Source: Golubevia sp. BC0850
Lineage: Eukaryota > Basidiomycota > Exobasidiomycetes > Golubeviales > Golubeviaceae
Direction of reading: 5' to 3'
DNA length: 64,000 nucleotides
NCBI GenBank assembly: GCA_012976225.1
Contig: JAAVVG010000019.1
Span: 496,001-560,000, forward strand
The notes beneath the pieces were generated by a model, which did no database searches, was not told where the DNA came from, and saw nothing but the letters and a program-made list of their open reading frames with translations. Both the position numbers and the translations under genes were made by a program. Of this stretch, positions 11,203-23,200 are shown one piece after another; the stretch's first letter is position 1; the number at the start of each line of letters is the position of its first letter.

Positions 11203-12596
11203 ATGAGTTCTTCACCTCCTCGAATCATCAATCTACTCTTAGATCTGAGTGGAACGCTCCACATCGGGGACATCAAGACACCTTCTGCACTTGAAGCTCT
11301 CTCAAAACTACGATCGGCAGCTCTTCTGCTTAACAAAAGGTATCCAGGAACTTTCAGATTGAGATTCTGTTGTGAGTTCTGCTCCACCAAAGTCTCGACC
11401 TTCTTTCTACCTCCTTTTGGCCATCTCTAATCACGAATCTTCTCCCCATTTCTCCCAGCTAACACCTCCAAGGAATCATCCACAGATCTTCTCTCAAGAC
11501 TTCATAAGATTGGTTTTTCAGACATCAAACAATCAGAACTATTCACCTCCTTAGATGCTTGCGCTAGAATCTGTGCTTCTTCAAACCTGAAGCCACTCCT
11601 TTTACTTTCGACTTCAGCGACTCTTTCTCCTAGCTTTCAAGCTCTTAATGGATCTTTCAGTCCTCATGTCAACATCACTGTTGCTTCCAACAAGACTGGG
11701 GAGAGCCAAATCAAGTCACCGTCAAAACTTTCAGAAGAAGACCAGAGAATTCTTAGAAGCTGCAACTCGGTAGTGATAGGCTTAGAACCAAGACTAATGA
11801 CCTACGACTGGCTAAATGAAGCTTTCAGAATTTTGAGTAATGAATATGGAAACCTGGAGAAAGACCAGAAACAAGGAAGGCTGATTGCTACTCATAGAGG
11901 TGAGTGGAAAACGAAGTCAGACTATCTACAACATTCGCTGCTCTCTTATCCGACATCCTCTTCCTTTCAAAATTATGCGCTACTTTTAACTTTCAGCTTC
12001 CTACTTCCGACCATCAACAAACGAGCCTCTCTCCCTAGGACCAGGACCTTTCGTCTCAGCTCTCGAAACCTCAATCGGTTCTTCCGACTCCACGACAGTC
12101 TGTGGTAAACCGACTAGAAGGTTTTTCGAAGCTTGTATGGAGGACATGGATAAAGAGTTCCAAAAGATAAATGATGGGAGTAGAGAGAGAAGGAACATTA
12201 TCGTGAGTCAGACGGATCCAAAAGACTCTTTGGGGAAAGAAACGCTTCAAGATAAACAGCGCCTGACATCCTCCCATTTTCATTTCTTCCCCCTTTCTTA
12301 CAAGGTCGGAGATGACGTTGAACAAGATCTTGGAGGTGGAGCTGTAGAATTAGGTCTTGAAAGGATATTGGGTAAGTTCTGGACTTGTTTCGAAGTCAAG
12401 AGTTTCAATGATTCTCATTGACATCAAGGCTTCAACGCTTCTCTGTTCCATTTTTATTTTTTTCTTTTTAGTTCGAACCGGAAAGTATCGATCAGGGGAT
12501 GAGAAGAAATCCAAAATTCCACTAGAAGGAATCTTCGAAACCCTTTCAGATTTCATTGATTCTTTGATGAAAGAAAAGGATTTTGAAGGGATTTGA
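11203..12596 (+). CDS. HAD-superfamily hydrolase, HDHD2-like
   Basis: This is a haloacid-dehalogenase hydrolase of the HDHD2/LHPP (phospholysine phosphohistidine phosphatase) branch. Exons are 11203-11371, 11459-11899, 11997-12202, 12305-12371 and 12472-12596, giving 335 residues, longer than the about 260 of animal HDHD2. Motif I is D14-L-S-G-T; Ser in place of the second Asp is typical of this branch. Next come SNTSKES (motif II region), LGPGPFVSALE, CGKPTRRFFE (motif III Lys) and the metal-binding VGDDVEQDLGGG (motif IV, residues 273-284), then VRTGKYRSGDE. All five exons join in phase. The substrate cannot be told from sequence. Residues about 100-160 form a longer cap insertion than in animal homologues. 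Confidence 0.9.
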
Positions 12597-12800
12597 AAAC
12601 ACTGTTTTGAGCTTTGAGAGAATTCTGATCCTGGCCTTAGTCCGAAGAGCTCAAAATGTTATTTTTTGAGGTCTTTGAAATGTTCTAGCAGAAGAAATCA
12701 AGCCTGAGGATGATCTAGAGACACTCACACACGCTTCTCTCTGTTCAATAAACAAAGGTTTCTAACTTCCAATCTCTCTAAAGTGATAAATTTTGATCTC

Positions 12801-13812
12801 TCAAATCTCCAGTAATTCCTTCAAACTTCTCTCTATTTCCGAACAAGCTTCTTCAACCAAGTCATCCATTTTTCGAGGTTTCATTTCTTCAAGTTCGGCT
12901 TCCAATACTACCAATCCATTAACGATCCCTCCATCTAAACCTTCTTTCTCGCGTTCTATCTGAGAAAGACTTTCTTTGTTTAATTTTTGAGACCTGTCAC
13001 TTTGAATCGGTTTACCATTTTCAACGTCTTCATTTTCGAACATTGAAGAATGAGCTAGAGTGTAACCTGGCCAGAGAGCTTTTTCGAAGTAATGAGGTGG
13101 ATCCTGAAATTCATCCGGATGATTCAGAAAAGTCAATTTCAAAAGGATCGTAGGGGATTCAAGAGAGGGCAGTTTTTTTATGACTCACAGTCCATAAAAC
13201 CCCTTCTCCAGTATTATAACCTCCTCTATTTTCTCTCCTTTCTTTCAGAAGTCCCTTACTAATTCTGAGAAGCAACCTAACATCAATTTGAGATCTGACT
13301 TTCGAATTGTAATAGAGTAAGAAACCATCTGCTAAGACCAATTCTAGATTCATCTCCTTCGCCTCTTTCGAATTCAAAAATTTGTGAAAAGTTTGAGTCC
13401 ATTTGGTCTCTATGCTTGAAGAGATTGGAAGGTTGGGTTGAAGATTAGTTTGATCATGAGAAGAAAAAGAAGAAGGCATTGAAGAATGAGATCGAATGTG
13501 TTGGAAGGTTGAGACTAATCGAGGATAGTCAATCTGCGAGGGCAAGAAGGTATAGGTTTCAGTATAGGTACTTGGATGAATTAGAGTTGTGAGAGAATAA
13601 GGACTTACAGCTCCATGTGGATGATCCCAATCTCTTGCTTGAAGATCTTTGTTCCAAGGAAGAGATTCTTCTAAAGGAGCGAAATCATCTTGATGAACGA
13701 TTAGAGGCGGCGGTTGAGATGATGAGCCTGAAGATAGGATTCTCGCTAAATGTTTTACTAAAGTCGTTTTACCGCTTGAAGTTGGTCCTCCTACTCCAAT
13801 TATCAAGTGCAT
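12801..13812 (-). CDS. NRK1: Nicotinamide riboside kinase
   Basis: This enzyme phosphorylates nicotinamide riboside to NMN in the NAD+ salvage pathway, in the cytosol. Exons are 13812-13609, 13533-13189 and 13103-12801, giving 283 residues. The N-terminus is a Walker A loop (GGPTSSGKTTL, Lys15), followed by the NRK signature region VHQDDF, the WDHPHGAIDYPRL segment created by joining exons 1 and 2, and the LADGFLLYY strand that precedes the lid. Exon 3 carries DPPHYFEKALWPGY, also typical. The open frame runs through the first intron, but the GTAAGT/CGCAG pair must be spliced to restore the conserved join. The C-terminal about 60 residues are charged and not conserved in the family. It is divergent from COX20, 254 bp away. 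Confidence 0.88.
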
Positions 13813-14066
13813 ATTTAGAAAGAAAAGAAAAGATAAAGTCAAAGGGGAGGAGGAGGTTCGAGATCAAGAGAAGGCTGAAGTAATTTTGGCTTCAACCTCT
13901 GTCTTCTCTCCCAACTCAATCCTCTTTGAAATAATCTTCAATCTCTGGAATCAAGAATCAAGCTCATCAAGAATTCCAATCATCTCTACTGGTTTTCTGT
14001 TCGAAGCCGTTCTCATCGTTCCTCTATCCAAATCTTCCAACTCTTTGTCTCACTCCACTCTTCAAC

Positions 14067-14894
14067 ATGTCCACTCCCAATTCCTCTTCTCCACCTCAAT
14101 CAGAGCCGATAACAATAACCCCAACTCCTCAAGAACCAACAATCCTTTCAGCTCTTAGTACTCTATCACCCAAACGAGAATATCAACGGCTAACAGGCGG
14201 GACTATGCCTTGCGCTAGAACAGCTCTTTTAGCTGGAATCGCCACCGCTGCTGGAACTATTGGGGTGGGAACTGTAGCTGGTAGAGGTATGTACAATCAT
14301 GTAGAAGAGTGGCACTGAGAGGAGAGGGAGTCGAGAGTGAAAGATCGTGGCAATGTTGAAGCAATTGAAGAAGCTGATACGTAATCTAATCTTGTGTGCT
14401 TTAATCTGGTTCGAAGGTATGATGAAAACTATGAATTGGGGGGTTGGAGCTTTTGTTTTTGTTAGCTTGGCAAGTTGGTGAGTACCTTTGAAGGAAGAAA
14501 GATGTGAGCTTTGGTGTAGGATCGAAGGGCATAGCTACTCCGATTGGACTGGCTCCAGACCTCCCTTTTCTCTTGGATCTATCTAGTATTCTTTCAAAAG
14601 TTTCTCTCATTTTTTTCTGAAAACTCGAATTCAGAGTGGGGAAACTTCGATGCCAGGAAGAGTGAGATAATCCAATTCTCTGATGTACCTGTAAACCTAT
14701 CTCTTTCCCAAATCTTTGCCTTTCTCAGGGAAACATGTCGTCGATCAAGAGCAGCTGAAACTCAACGAATGAAGAATATAATCGATAATTATGAAAAAAG
14801 GAAAGGTTCATCATCTTCAAGTTCAAAGTCTTCAAATGATACGAGTTCAGATTCTTCTCCTCCTGTTTCTCGTTTGTTTCAAAATAAATCATAG
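14067..14894 (+). CDS. COX20: Cytochrome c oxidase assembly protein COX20
   Basis: This mitochondrial inner-membrane chaperone guides newly made Cox2 during cytochrome oxidase assembly. Exons are 14067-14286, 14417-14477 and 14729-14894, giving 148 residues. It has the family layout: a Pro/Thr-rich matrix-side N-terminus, MPCARTALLAGIATAAG (the conserved PC-x-R-x-ALL start of TM1), a short loop, then TM2 (MNWGVGAFVFVSLASW) followed by ETCRRSRAAE. The WE-x-C join across exons 2 and 3 matches the family exactly. The C-terminus is a Ser-rich tail (KGSSSSSSKSSND) absent from yeast Cox20. No cleavable presequence is evident. Confidence 0.88.
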
Positions 14895-15395
14895 CAAATC
14901 GTTCAAGACTTCTTTGAGGACTTTCAACTTTGATTCAGTTTTATTTTGGGTCAAGCCAGAGTTGGGGAAGGAACAGAAAACTTCTCGACCTCTCGAAAAC
15001 CTTTAGGATCGGTTTCGAATTTCTTCGATGACCTCAAATTTATTCTCAAAAATGCACCACTCAATCTCTCTTTTCTGCTTTTGTATCATTATAATCAACT
15101 CACAGTATTGCAGTCCTTTCTCTTTCTCGCTTTTTGAAGACTGGAAGAGTGGTATCTTAGCTAGCTGCTGCAGCCTCTTACATTTCTCTTGCTCTGACCC
15201 AAGACTTTTGATGAAAAGCTTCTTCTGGTTACGATCTGACAATAAGAGTACAATACAGTGGGAAAGACGGGCATTTGAACAAACATCGAGAAAAAAGGGT
15301 TCGAAGTAGTGGAAGATGAAGGAGACTTGACGACAGTAAAACAGGAGCATTGACACTTCGAAAATCAACTCAAAAGAATTGATTGAGAAGTGTTT
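14895..15395. other. Convergent intergenic region, 501 bp
   Basis: These are the 3' flanks of COX20 and SPC98. A 121-codon minus-strand frame (15003-15368) crosses most of it, but it is rich in Phe, Leu and Cys, lacks splice context and resembles no family, so no gene is called. Confidence 0.5.
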
Positions 15396-18300
15396 TCATT
15401 TGACTTCAACATTTTGATCATTCTCATTGTCTTTCTTATCCCTAGAGTATATGGCGTTGAAGTTCAATCTGACTCCTAGATCTCTTACAACCTGATAGTT
15501 GCGAGCGAGGAAGTAGATGGAGAAAGTGAGAGATTGATAAGTCGATCTGATCTTCAGAATGGGCTTTATAGAATCATAAAAGCCTTGATCAATTGGCCTT
15601 GGTCGATTCATGAAACTCACCAAATTAGGATGTCTACCAAGAATATAAATCAACCCTTCAGTTCTAGCTTTGAAAGCATCAGATACCTCTTCCATTCTAG
15701 TAGACAACTTTAAGATTTCCTTGGGATCAGCGATTTTGTTCAGAAAAGTTGGTGTATTTGGACGTGACGAGGAGGTGGCTTTTGATTTGCTCTGGGGAAA
15801 GGATCGAGAGGTGAGATGGAGGTTAACGACAGGAATTGAGTTTGAGAGAAGCTCGCCACTGACATCAGAAGAGAAATGACTCACTTTGGTAACCAAGTTA
15901 TATCGGAGAGTATCAGCATTTACCATGTGGGAAAGATCATCGCAAGCTTTTGAGAAACTCAGCATCGAATCTAAGTTTGATCGAACTTCTTCGGCGAGAG
16001 AATCCTGTAGGGTGAGATACCGATTGAGAGGAGACAGAAAAATGAGTGAGTTGATCAAGCGTATGAATCACTGTTGTAACCGAACGTCATCCTTCTTGTC
16101 CTCTCTTCCTAAAGCAATTCTGAAACTCACCATCCCACTTCCTTTCTTTCCGCCGCCTCTAAGTAACATCTTCCCAATCAGACTGTCCAAATAGATCCTA
16201 TGAGTTTCGATCAGCTCATCCAAATCTCCTTGTCTCTTCTCAAAGAATCCTTGAAGATCATGCCATGAGTAATCCAAAACTTCCAATTGACAGTATCCTT
16301 GCATCTGTCTTACGAAGTGAATCATCTCTGATAGTAAGAGCATGGTTTTCCGACATTGTTTTTGAAGAACTGTCGAATGAGAAGAAGCGACAGGGTAAAC
16401 ACAATGAAACCATTCGAGTTCTTTCCTTTTCTCTTGCTTCCGTCACTCGATCACTCACCTTTGGTAACGTCATCTCCCTCTTTCACTCTTCCAAGTACCA
16501 TTCCACTCTTCTCTATCCTTCTCCAACTCTTTCCCAAACTTAATTCCACCCTCTTGATTCTCCAAAGATGATTGAAGACCACCTTGTAATTCTCCATACA
16601 ATCCGAATCCAAAACCGTGTTGACAGGAGAATCAACGTGATAATCCAATGAGAAAGTATCCCAACCTACGTCTCCTGGATTAGACTCTAAAATTTTGGCA
16701 TCCAATCGACGAAGAATGTCTGGATCTTCGAATTGGGAATTAGAACCTCGAACGGCAGTCTCTAGAGAGGCGGATAAGTTGTGTCGGAAAAGAGTCGAGG
16801 AAGGTCGACTGAGACTTGGTCTGGGATGAGATAAAGAAAGAGAAGAATGAGTGTTAGAGAAGAACTTGGTAACCTAGGTCCTTTGCTTTCTCATGAACTC
16901 ACCCGATGGACTCCATCAGGACTTCCACGAAATCTCCTCGAGTCAGCATCAAGTAATCTCTTAGAGCTCGAAGATGTCCAAGTAGTTTGAACTTGTCCAA
17001 AAAGATGTCTAGAAGTCTCTTCGATGCAATGGTGAAAGCTGATTCGATCGTTTGTTCCAGTCCTACGATGTCTGCGTAGCGAAGTTCTAGATAACAAGTG
17101 AAGAGAGAGAAAGGGAACAGGTTAGCTTCCCAACTTCGCTAAACGGAAGTTGTTATCAAAGGCCGCATCTCACTCACCTTTGTTCGTAGAACCACCGAGA
17201 TGATTCCTCGTAGCAATCCATTCACTATCATCACAACTATACCTAATAAAGTTCAAACTCTTCCCAGTAGAGAAGATCTTCTTAGCCAAAGTCTCCTTCA
17301 AGAAAGAAGGTAGCATTTCCTTCTTGAAAGAAAATTTCTTGTTCCAAATCTTTCCTGAATTCTCATCTTCATCATCATCTTGTGATGTCAAAACATTGCT
17401 ATTCGCTTGAACGAAGAATTCTTCATAAGGGTCAATCAATTCTCCTTCATATATCCATCGATTCATAATGTCCAGGAAGGGTCTTGAAACTTCTTCTAAA
17501 AGGTTTGAAGTGAAACTTCGAATGAAAGGATCTCCATTGAAAGTGTAGGAATGGATTAAGGAGATTAGGGAACCTCCCTTTGAGTTCTTGCAGGATTCGA
17601 TCAATGTTGAAATGAGTCTAAATCGTAGAGAGACCTTTTCAGTGAAGATTAAAATCCTTTTCAAAGTTAATCGGGAAGTTGATGTTGAGAAAGTAGATTC
17701 GGCAGATGAAAGACTGCCATTGAGTGAATCTTCCAAGATAGCAATTAACCTATAATAATCTGACAATTCTTTTGAGATAAAGTGTTTCAAACTTTGCATC
17801 ACCAATCCTTCGCCTTCTCCACCAGATGTGCTTTCTTGAAATTCTTTGATCCTTCGATACAGTCTGCCTAGTTCTACCAGCCTGTGAATAAGATCCTTAG
17901 TCGGCGAGCTAATCTCTCGATTCCCATCTTTTCCATTTTCCCGATTGGTCATAAATTTAAGCTTCAGAGTGACTTCTGGTTCATCATCTACTTCGTCCCC
18001 ATCCCTACCAACTCCAAATTCCTTCTCTCGAGGAAGCTCTCTAACCTCTTCAAATCCAACATAAGTGCCATTGATACCCTGAAAGAGAAAGATCATGTCT
18101 TTCAGAAGTAGAGGTTCAGCGATTGTAGGTTTGGCCATCTTGGATCTCCATTCCTGGAGAAGGGCAGATCGAGGAAGCTTCTGAATTGAACCATTGGAGT
18201 TAGTCGTCTGGATTGAAGAGGCTGGAAACTTGATCGTCGGTCGAGCAGGCTTCGAGATTGTACTGGAAGGTTTGGACTTGGCAGAACTTGAGAGTTTGGA

Positions 18301-19882
18301 GCTGGAGCTCGGTTTTGCAGTTGAAGAGGAAGTCGAACTAGGTTTGTTCGTCTGAGTTGATGCTTGAGGTTGAGGCTGAGAGACTTGAGGTCTTGAATTT
18401 CCTTCTCCATTGCCATTGGTATTAGACGTGATATTCAAATTGTTCTGCGTCGGCGTCAGTTGGCTAGGAGTAGTAGTCCTTGATCTTTGAGAGGAAGCTG
18501 AACTCTGATTTTGACCCCTTAAAGTATTTACTGTAGACGTGGAGGTTGTAGAAGCAGAGGAGGATATCCGAGGATGTACTGCAGCTGAGGTTGTTCGAGG
18601 TTGATTGGAAGTAGCAGAAGATGCGGAAGAGATATTTCGGTTCTTGGAAGCAGGATTTGTATTGCTCGGAGGATCCATCGCAGCCTTGGTGCGGCTTTGA
18701 GTCGAAGCTGGTATCGTGGACGCATTACTTGTTGTACTCGTGACTCTTGAAGGGATTCCATTCCCGTTCCCTGTCGGTTGAGAACTACTTGAGGGAGCAG
18801 CTCCTGTGAATGCTAATCGTTCCAAGACGTCCAGAGTTGAGGTGACTGGGTTTGCCTATCAAGAAAGGTATTAGGAGAACCATGTCAAGTCAGGAAAGAG
18901 GGGTAGAACAAATAGGGAAAGAAGGGAAGGACTGGAGGGAAAGGCTCTCACCAATTCGCCAGCTTGAGGAATTGGCAGATCGCCCAATTGAGAAAGGTGT
19001 TCCTCATATTTTGTCATGGTTTCTTGACCACCATCTCTTCCATATCTGGACACTGCAAACCGAGAAACATATTGAAAAGGAGGATCTGAGGGGTCAGTGA
19101 GCAAGTCAAGAGATCTCTGTTACGCTCGTAAAGAAACTCACATTTAGCTTTAGTAGCTTCATTGATCTGGGCTGGAGTTCTTAATGGATTTGCCTTTATG
19201 CTATAAGGTTTGAAGTCGAGAAGGAGGAGTCGAAAGTTAGCTTGAATCGAGTCTTTTGAGAGGAAGGGCAAGGGAGATGGGATAGCATCTTAGAGAATCC
19301 TCAAACCGAGTCTCAGGAGCGTCACATTAAGCCAAGCCAATTTGAATCTACTCTTTCTACTTGACTGAATGGCCTTGTGATCCCGACCAGTGAGCTGGGC
19401 TATCTGAAGGCGATCTCTTGCTGGAAGAAGCACTCTTCCCAGCCAGTCACTCCGGGATTCAGAGAATCGCGTCTATAGATCAAGGACCTTTTTGACACGT
19501 TTCTTCTCTACCGTGATAGGTCTAGTGCTCCAAAAGGTGATCATAAGGGAGCCAGCGAGCATAATCTTCAGCTTGCTATCCCATGCTTCCTCCTCTCATT
19601 ACAACCACCTTCAATCAGCAGCGCGTTTCTTTCCTAATCCGATTCACTCCTATCACTAGAGTTATATCCCATACCACCTGCAAGCTCCATTTGCACGTGC
19701 GAGACTACTCACCTCTCAGCCAAATCGGCCATCTTGTCTTCCATCTGCGTCTGATAAGCTTTCCTCTCTGATCTTCCCTCTGAGGTTTCACCTCGCCTCT
19801 TTTTGGCTGCTGGAAGTATTGATGTTACCAATCTACCACAGTAGTCCTCTAGAGAAGGAGCCGGAGCTGAAGGAGATGTCAT
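15396..19882 (-). CDS. SPC98: Gamma-tubulin complex component 3 (Spc98/GCP3)
   Basis: This is a microtubule-nucleation subunit that pairs with GCP2 and binds gamma-tubulin at spindle pole bodies. Exons are 19882-19713, 19200-19142, 19052-18952, 18855-17178, 17086-16903, 16820-16459, 16369-16131, 16004-15885 and 15791-15396, giving 1102 residues. GCP3 landmarks in order are LLKDMIFLFQGINGTYVGF, LVELGRLYRRI, YTFNGDPFIRSF, the grip1-type SRPFLDIMNRWIYEGEL, IGKSxNF-like STGKSLNFI, LRALRDYLMLTRGDFV, VGWDTFSLDYHVDSPV, LWRIKRVE, SEMIHFVRQMQ and the C-terminal VRLNFNAIYS. A Ser/Thr/Asn-rich linker separates about 120 N-terminal residues, made by three short exons and a 512-bp intron, from the core. 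I do not recognise that N-terminal part. Confidence 0.92.
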
Positions 19883-20244
19883 CTTGAATTCGGAAGTGTT
19901 GTTGTTGAGAGAAGGGGGAGAGGAGAGGAATTGGAAAAGAGAGGGGAATAGAGCGTCGAGTCGCGCTTGCAAAACGACGATTAGAGGATGTTCAATCTGA
20001 GTAGAGAATGTTTCAGAGTGAAGATATTTAAGAGTGAAACAGTGGTAGGAAGTTGCAGGGAGAAGATAGTGAATGGCAGAGAGGACGCGAAAACAGAAGG
20101 CAGTGAGTCGATTGAGTCGCTAAAGGGGAATCGAAAATCTAAAATTAAGTTGCTCGTAAAAGTCTATCATGTACAACGGGGTAACAAAGCGAAAGAAAAC
20201 TGAAACAGGTCTTGAGCAAAAACACAACATCATCAAATGGTACC
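19883..20244. promoter_or_regulatory. Upstream region of SPC98
   Basis: This 362-bp gap separates the SPC98 start from the 3' end of the ENA gene (both on the minus strand). It must hold the SPC98 promoter and the ENA 3' UTR. No clear regulatory motif was seen. Confidence 0.4.
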
Positions 20245-23200
20245 TTAAGCAGCGACCTTCTCGCTTTCGGTTGTGGTTCTAGACATCTCCTTCTTCTTCT
20301 CGTTTGTACTTGAAGCATCGTTGGTTGAGCCGGTCTCTTGAGATCCAGCCTCGTTCTCCTCGTCAACTTGAGCGGCAGTGTCTGGTCTGTTGCGACGAAG
20401 ATAGATTCTCTTGACCCACTTGTAACCTTCACATCCGATGATGAAGAGGAGAGTGGTGATCAAGACTACAGCCCATTCCCAAGAGAATCCCCTGGAAAAG
20501 GATAAGAGAAGCAGATAGAAGGGTCAGTGAAGGGAATTCGAAGACCGCAAATCAAAACTGATCTACTCACTTCGATAAGAAGACGATGTCGTTCAGTCCA
20601 GGGATGTATGCGATAGGGAAGACTGAGACTAAACCAAAGACGTTGATCCAGAAGAGAACCTTATTTTGATAGGCTTTAATCATGACTTCCTTGTTGAAGA
20701 AACTTCTCTCTCTGTGACATAATTCGAAAGCCAAGATCAAACTGAACCATACTAGTGCGGTGAAAGTAGCGGAACGAGCTCTGTGTGAAGGGGAGAGACA
20801 GAAGGGAAAGCCAGGTGGTCAGAACTAGAACGGAGACCTTGTAGTTGACACGAGAGAGCGACTCACCTGAAGACTTCTGAACATCTGTCAGAGTAGTCTG
20901 AGTTACAATCGACACCAAGATCCCCACTGCCGAATCCCTGTAGAAGGAAGAAGAATCAAACCTGTTAGGAAAAGAGCTGGCAAGAGTCTGAGAGCAAGTC
21001 AAGTAGATTCGACGACTACTCACAAACATGATCAAAGTGAAATTGGCGAGGCAGAGTGCAGCCATCAAGATTCCGTAAACGAAGATGTCCACAACAGCGG
21101 CTGGTTGGAAGATACCATACCTGTGATAAGAGGAAGGGGTGGGGTTAGGAGATCATCGACATCAAGACCTGTCGTACCTTCGTCGCTTGACTCACTTCAA
21201 GTTGGCTGGAGGTTGAAGCATAGCGTCTGGAGCTACTTTCTGCATTCCCAGACCAATAGATGGACCTCCAGAAGCAACCATTACGACTAGTTGAGGAAAA
21301 AAAATCAGTCTCAAAGCGCTCAAAGCTTTCCACCTGTTGTTGTTCCCTTTCAATCTTCACTTACCGTATAGAATAGCTACTGGAGAAAGTGGGAAGACCG
21401 AGAGTCCATCCTCATCTTTGAAAGCAAGACCAATCAACAGAACAGAAGCTTGAGCGATGTTTTGAGATAAAAGATGGGTGGTCAAGCTGATAATGTTGTT
21501 AAACATCCTACGGCCTTCCTCGATACCGTTTCCGATAGAAGCAAAGTTATCATCAGCTAAGACGATGTCTGAAGCGTCCTTTGCTACGTCAGAGCCTGTT
21601 TTGGGAAGGGATAGAGGTGAGAGCGAAAGAGCAGGGGAGGAAAAAATTGAGTTGAATTGAAGGGGAGAGGTGCAGTGATGAGACGTGAACCACAGGAAAC
21701 CGCCCTCAGTTCCAAGCCTCATTACAAACCCCCTGCTGCGAAACTCACCTGCCAGACCCATTGCAATTCCCACATCAGCCAACTTGAGCGAAGGTGCATC
21801 GTTTACACCGTCTAATGGAACAGGAGATCAGGCGAGACGAGAGGAAGCGTTAGTTACTTTCTTCAACCTTCCTCCACCAGGAAAATCGAAACAACTCAAA
21901 ATGACTTACCTCCGGTCATTCCTGAGTAGCGACCTCTGCGACGAAGAGCTTCGATCATTCTGACTTTGGTAGATGGAGCACAACGGGCAATGACGAGAGG
22001 GAGTTGAGGCAAAGCGTCGACTTGTTCATCTGAGAGAGCGTCGAACTGAGCAGCAGTCATGGCTAGAGCGTCTTTCTCCTCCTTCGAGTAGTTGGCGGTG
22101 TTACGTGGAAGAATACCGATTTGAAGAGCAATCTAAAAGTTCAAAGAAGGGGAAGGAGAAAGGGCGAGGGGAAAAGTCAGTCGCTATCTTCGGAAATTAT
22201 GAAAAGCCCTATTGTAGCAGCTTTGCTTGACCGAGAGCTCCCCTGATACGAGACTAAGTTAACCAAAGAGACTACCTACAGCATTAGCAGTACCTGGATG
22301 ATCCCCAGTTAGCATGTGAACCTTGATTCCAGCTTTCTTGCAGAGAGCGACAGCTCCTTCGGATTCAGGTCTGGGTGGATCGTACAGACTGTGCAGAAAA
22401 AAAGGCGAAAGTAAGCACATGAACCCTTAAATTCGTTTTTTGAAGCGAGCTACGGAAAGCAAGAGAAAGGGAGAATCAATCTACACTCACCCGACCAGTC
22501 CTAAGAAAGTCATGTTGGATTCGACTTCCTTCCTTTCGAGTTCCTTGTTACTTGCCTCACTCTCAGAGAGTTCACGATGAGCCAGAGCGAGGACACGAAG
22601 TCCACCAGAGGCTAAAGCTTCCATGTTCTCGAGGGTTTGAGCTTCGAAGTCTTTTGTAAACTCGACGTCTCCCTCAGCAGTTTGAGCTTTGACACAAGCT
22701 TCTAGAACTCTCTCGACAGCTCCCTTCATCATTGCTTTACAGGAGTCGGTAGAGTTGTGACGATAGGTGACTGCCATACGTTTGACGCTTGAATCGAAAG
22801 GGTACCTGGAGGGAGAGAGAGCAGAGAAGAGATCGTCAGTACCAGCGCTGATAGCATTTCAGTATAACTCTTTCTTCACAAATCTGGGTCTACCGCCTGG
22901 TTATGAATCAGGGCATAGGACGATGGCCAAGCTTCCTTAGCTCTTCAGATTGTGAGTCATTCTTTCAGCTGTCACTCACTCAGAGATTTGAGTCCATTCT
23001 CCATTCTCTTCATCTTCACTATCATCTTCGTCTCCCTCCTCTGGAGCAGCCCCTTGAGTTAGAACAGCCCTACTCAATCCGAATCTCGAGGCGAACGTTG
23101 CGATTGCAGACTCGGTACTATCTCCATGAGCGGTCCATTCACCAGTTTCCTTGTCTTTGAAGACAGTAGCGAGGTTGCAGAGTGAGGAGACATGCATGAA

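Noticed and set aside
11094-11390. Minus-strand open frame as a longer UFD2 N-terminus
   Set aside because: It overlaps exon 1 of the HAD gene, ends in a stop before the UFD2 exon, and UFD2 can start cleanly at 11055.
15003-15368. 121-codon minus-strand frame between COX20 and SPC98
   Set aside because: No homology, Phe/Leu/Cys-rich composition and no splice context; it lies in 3' flanks.
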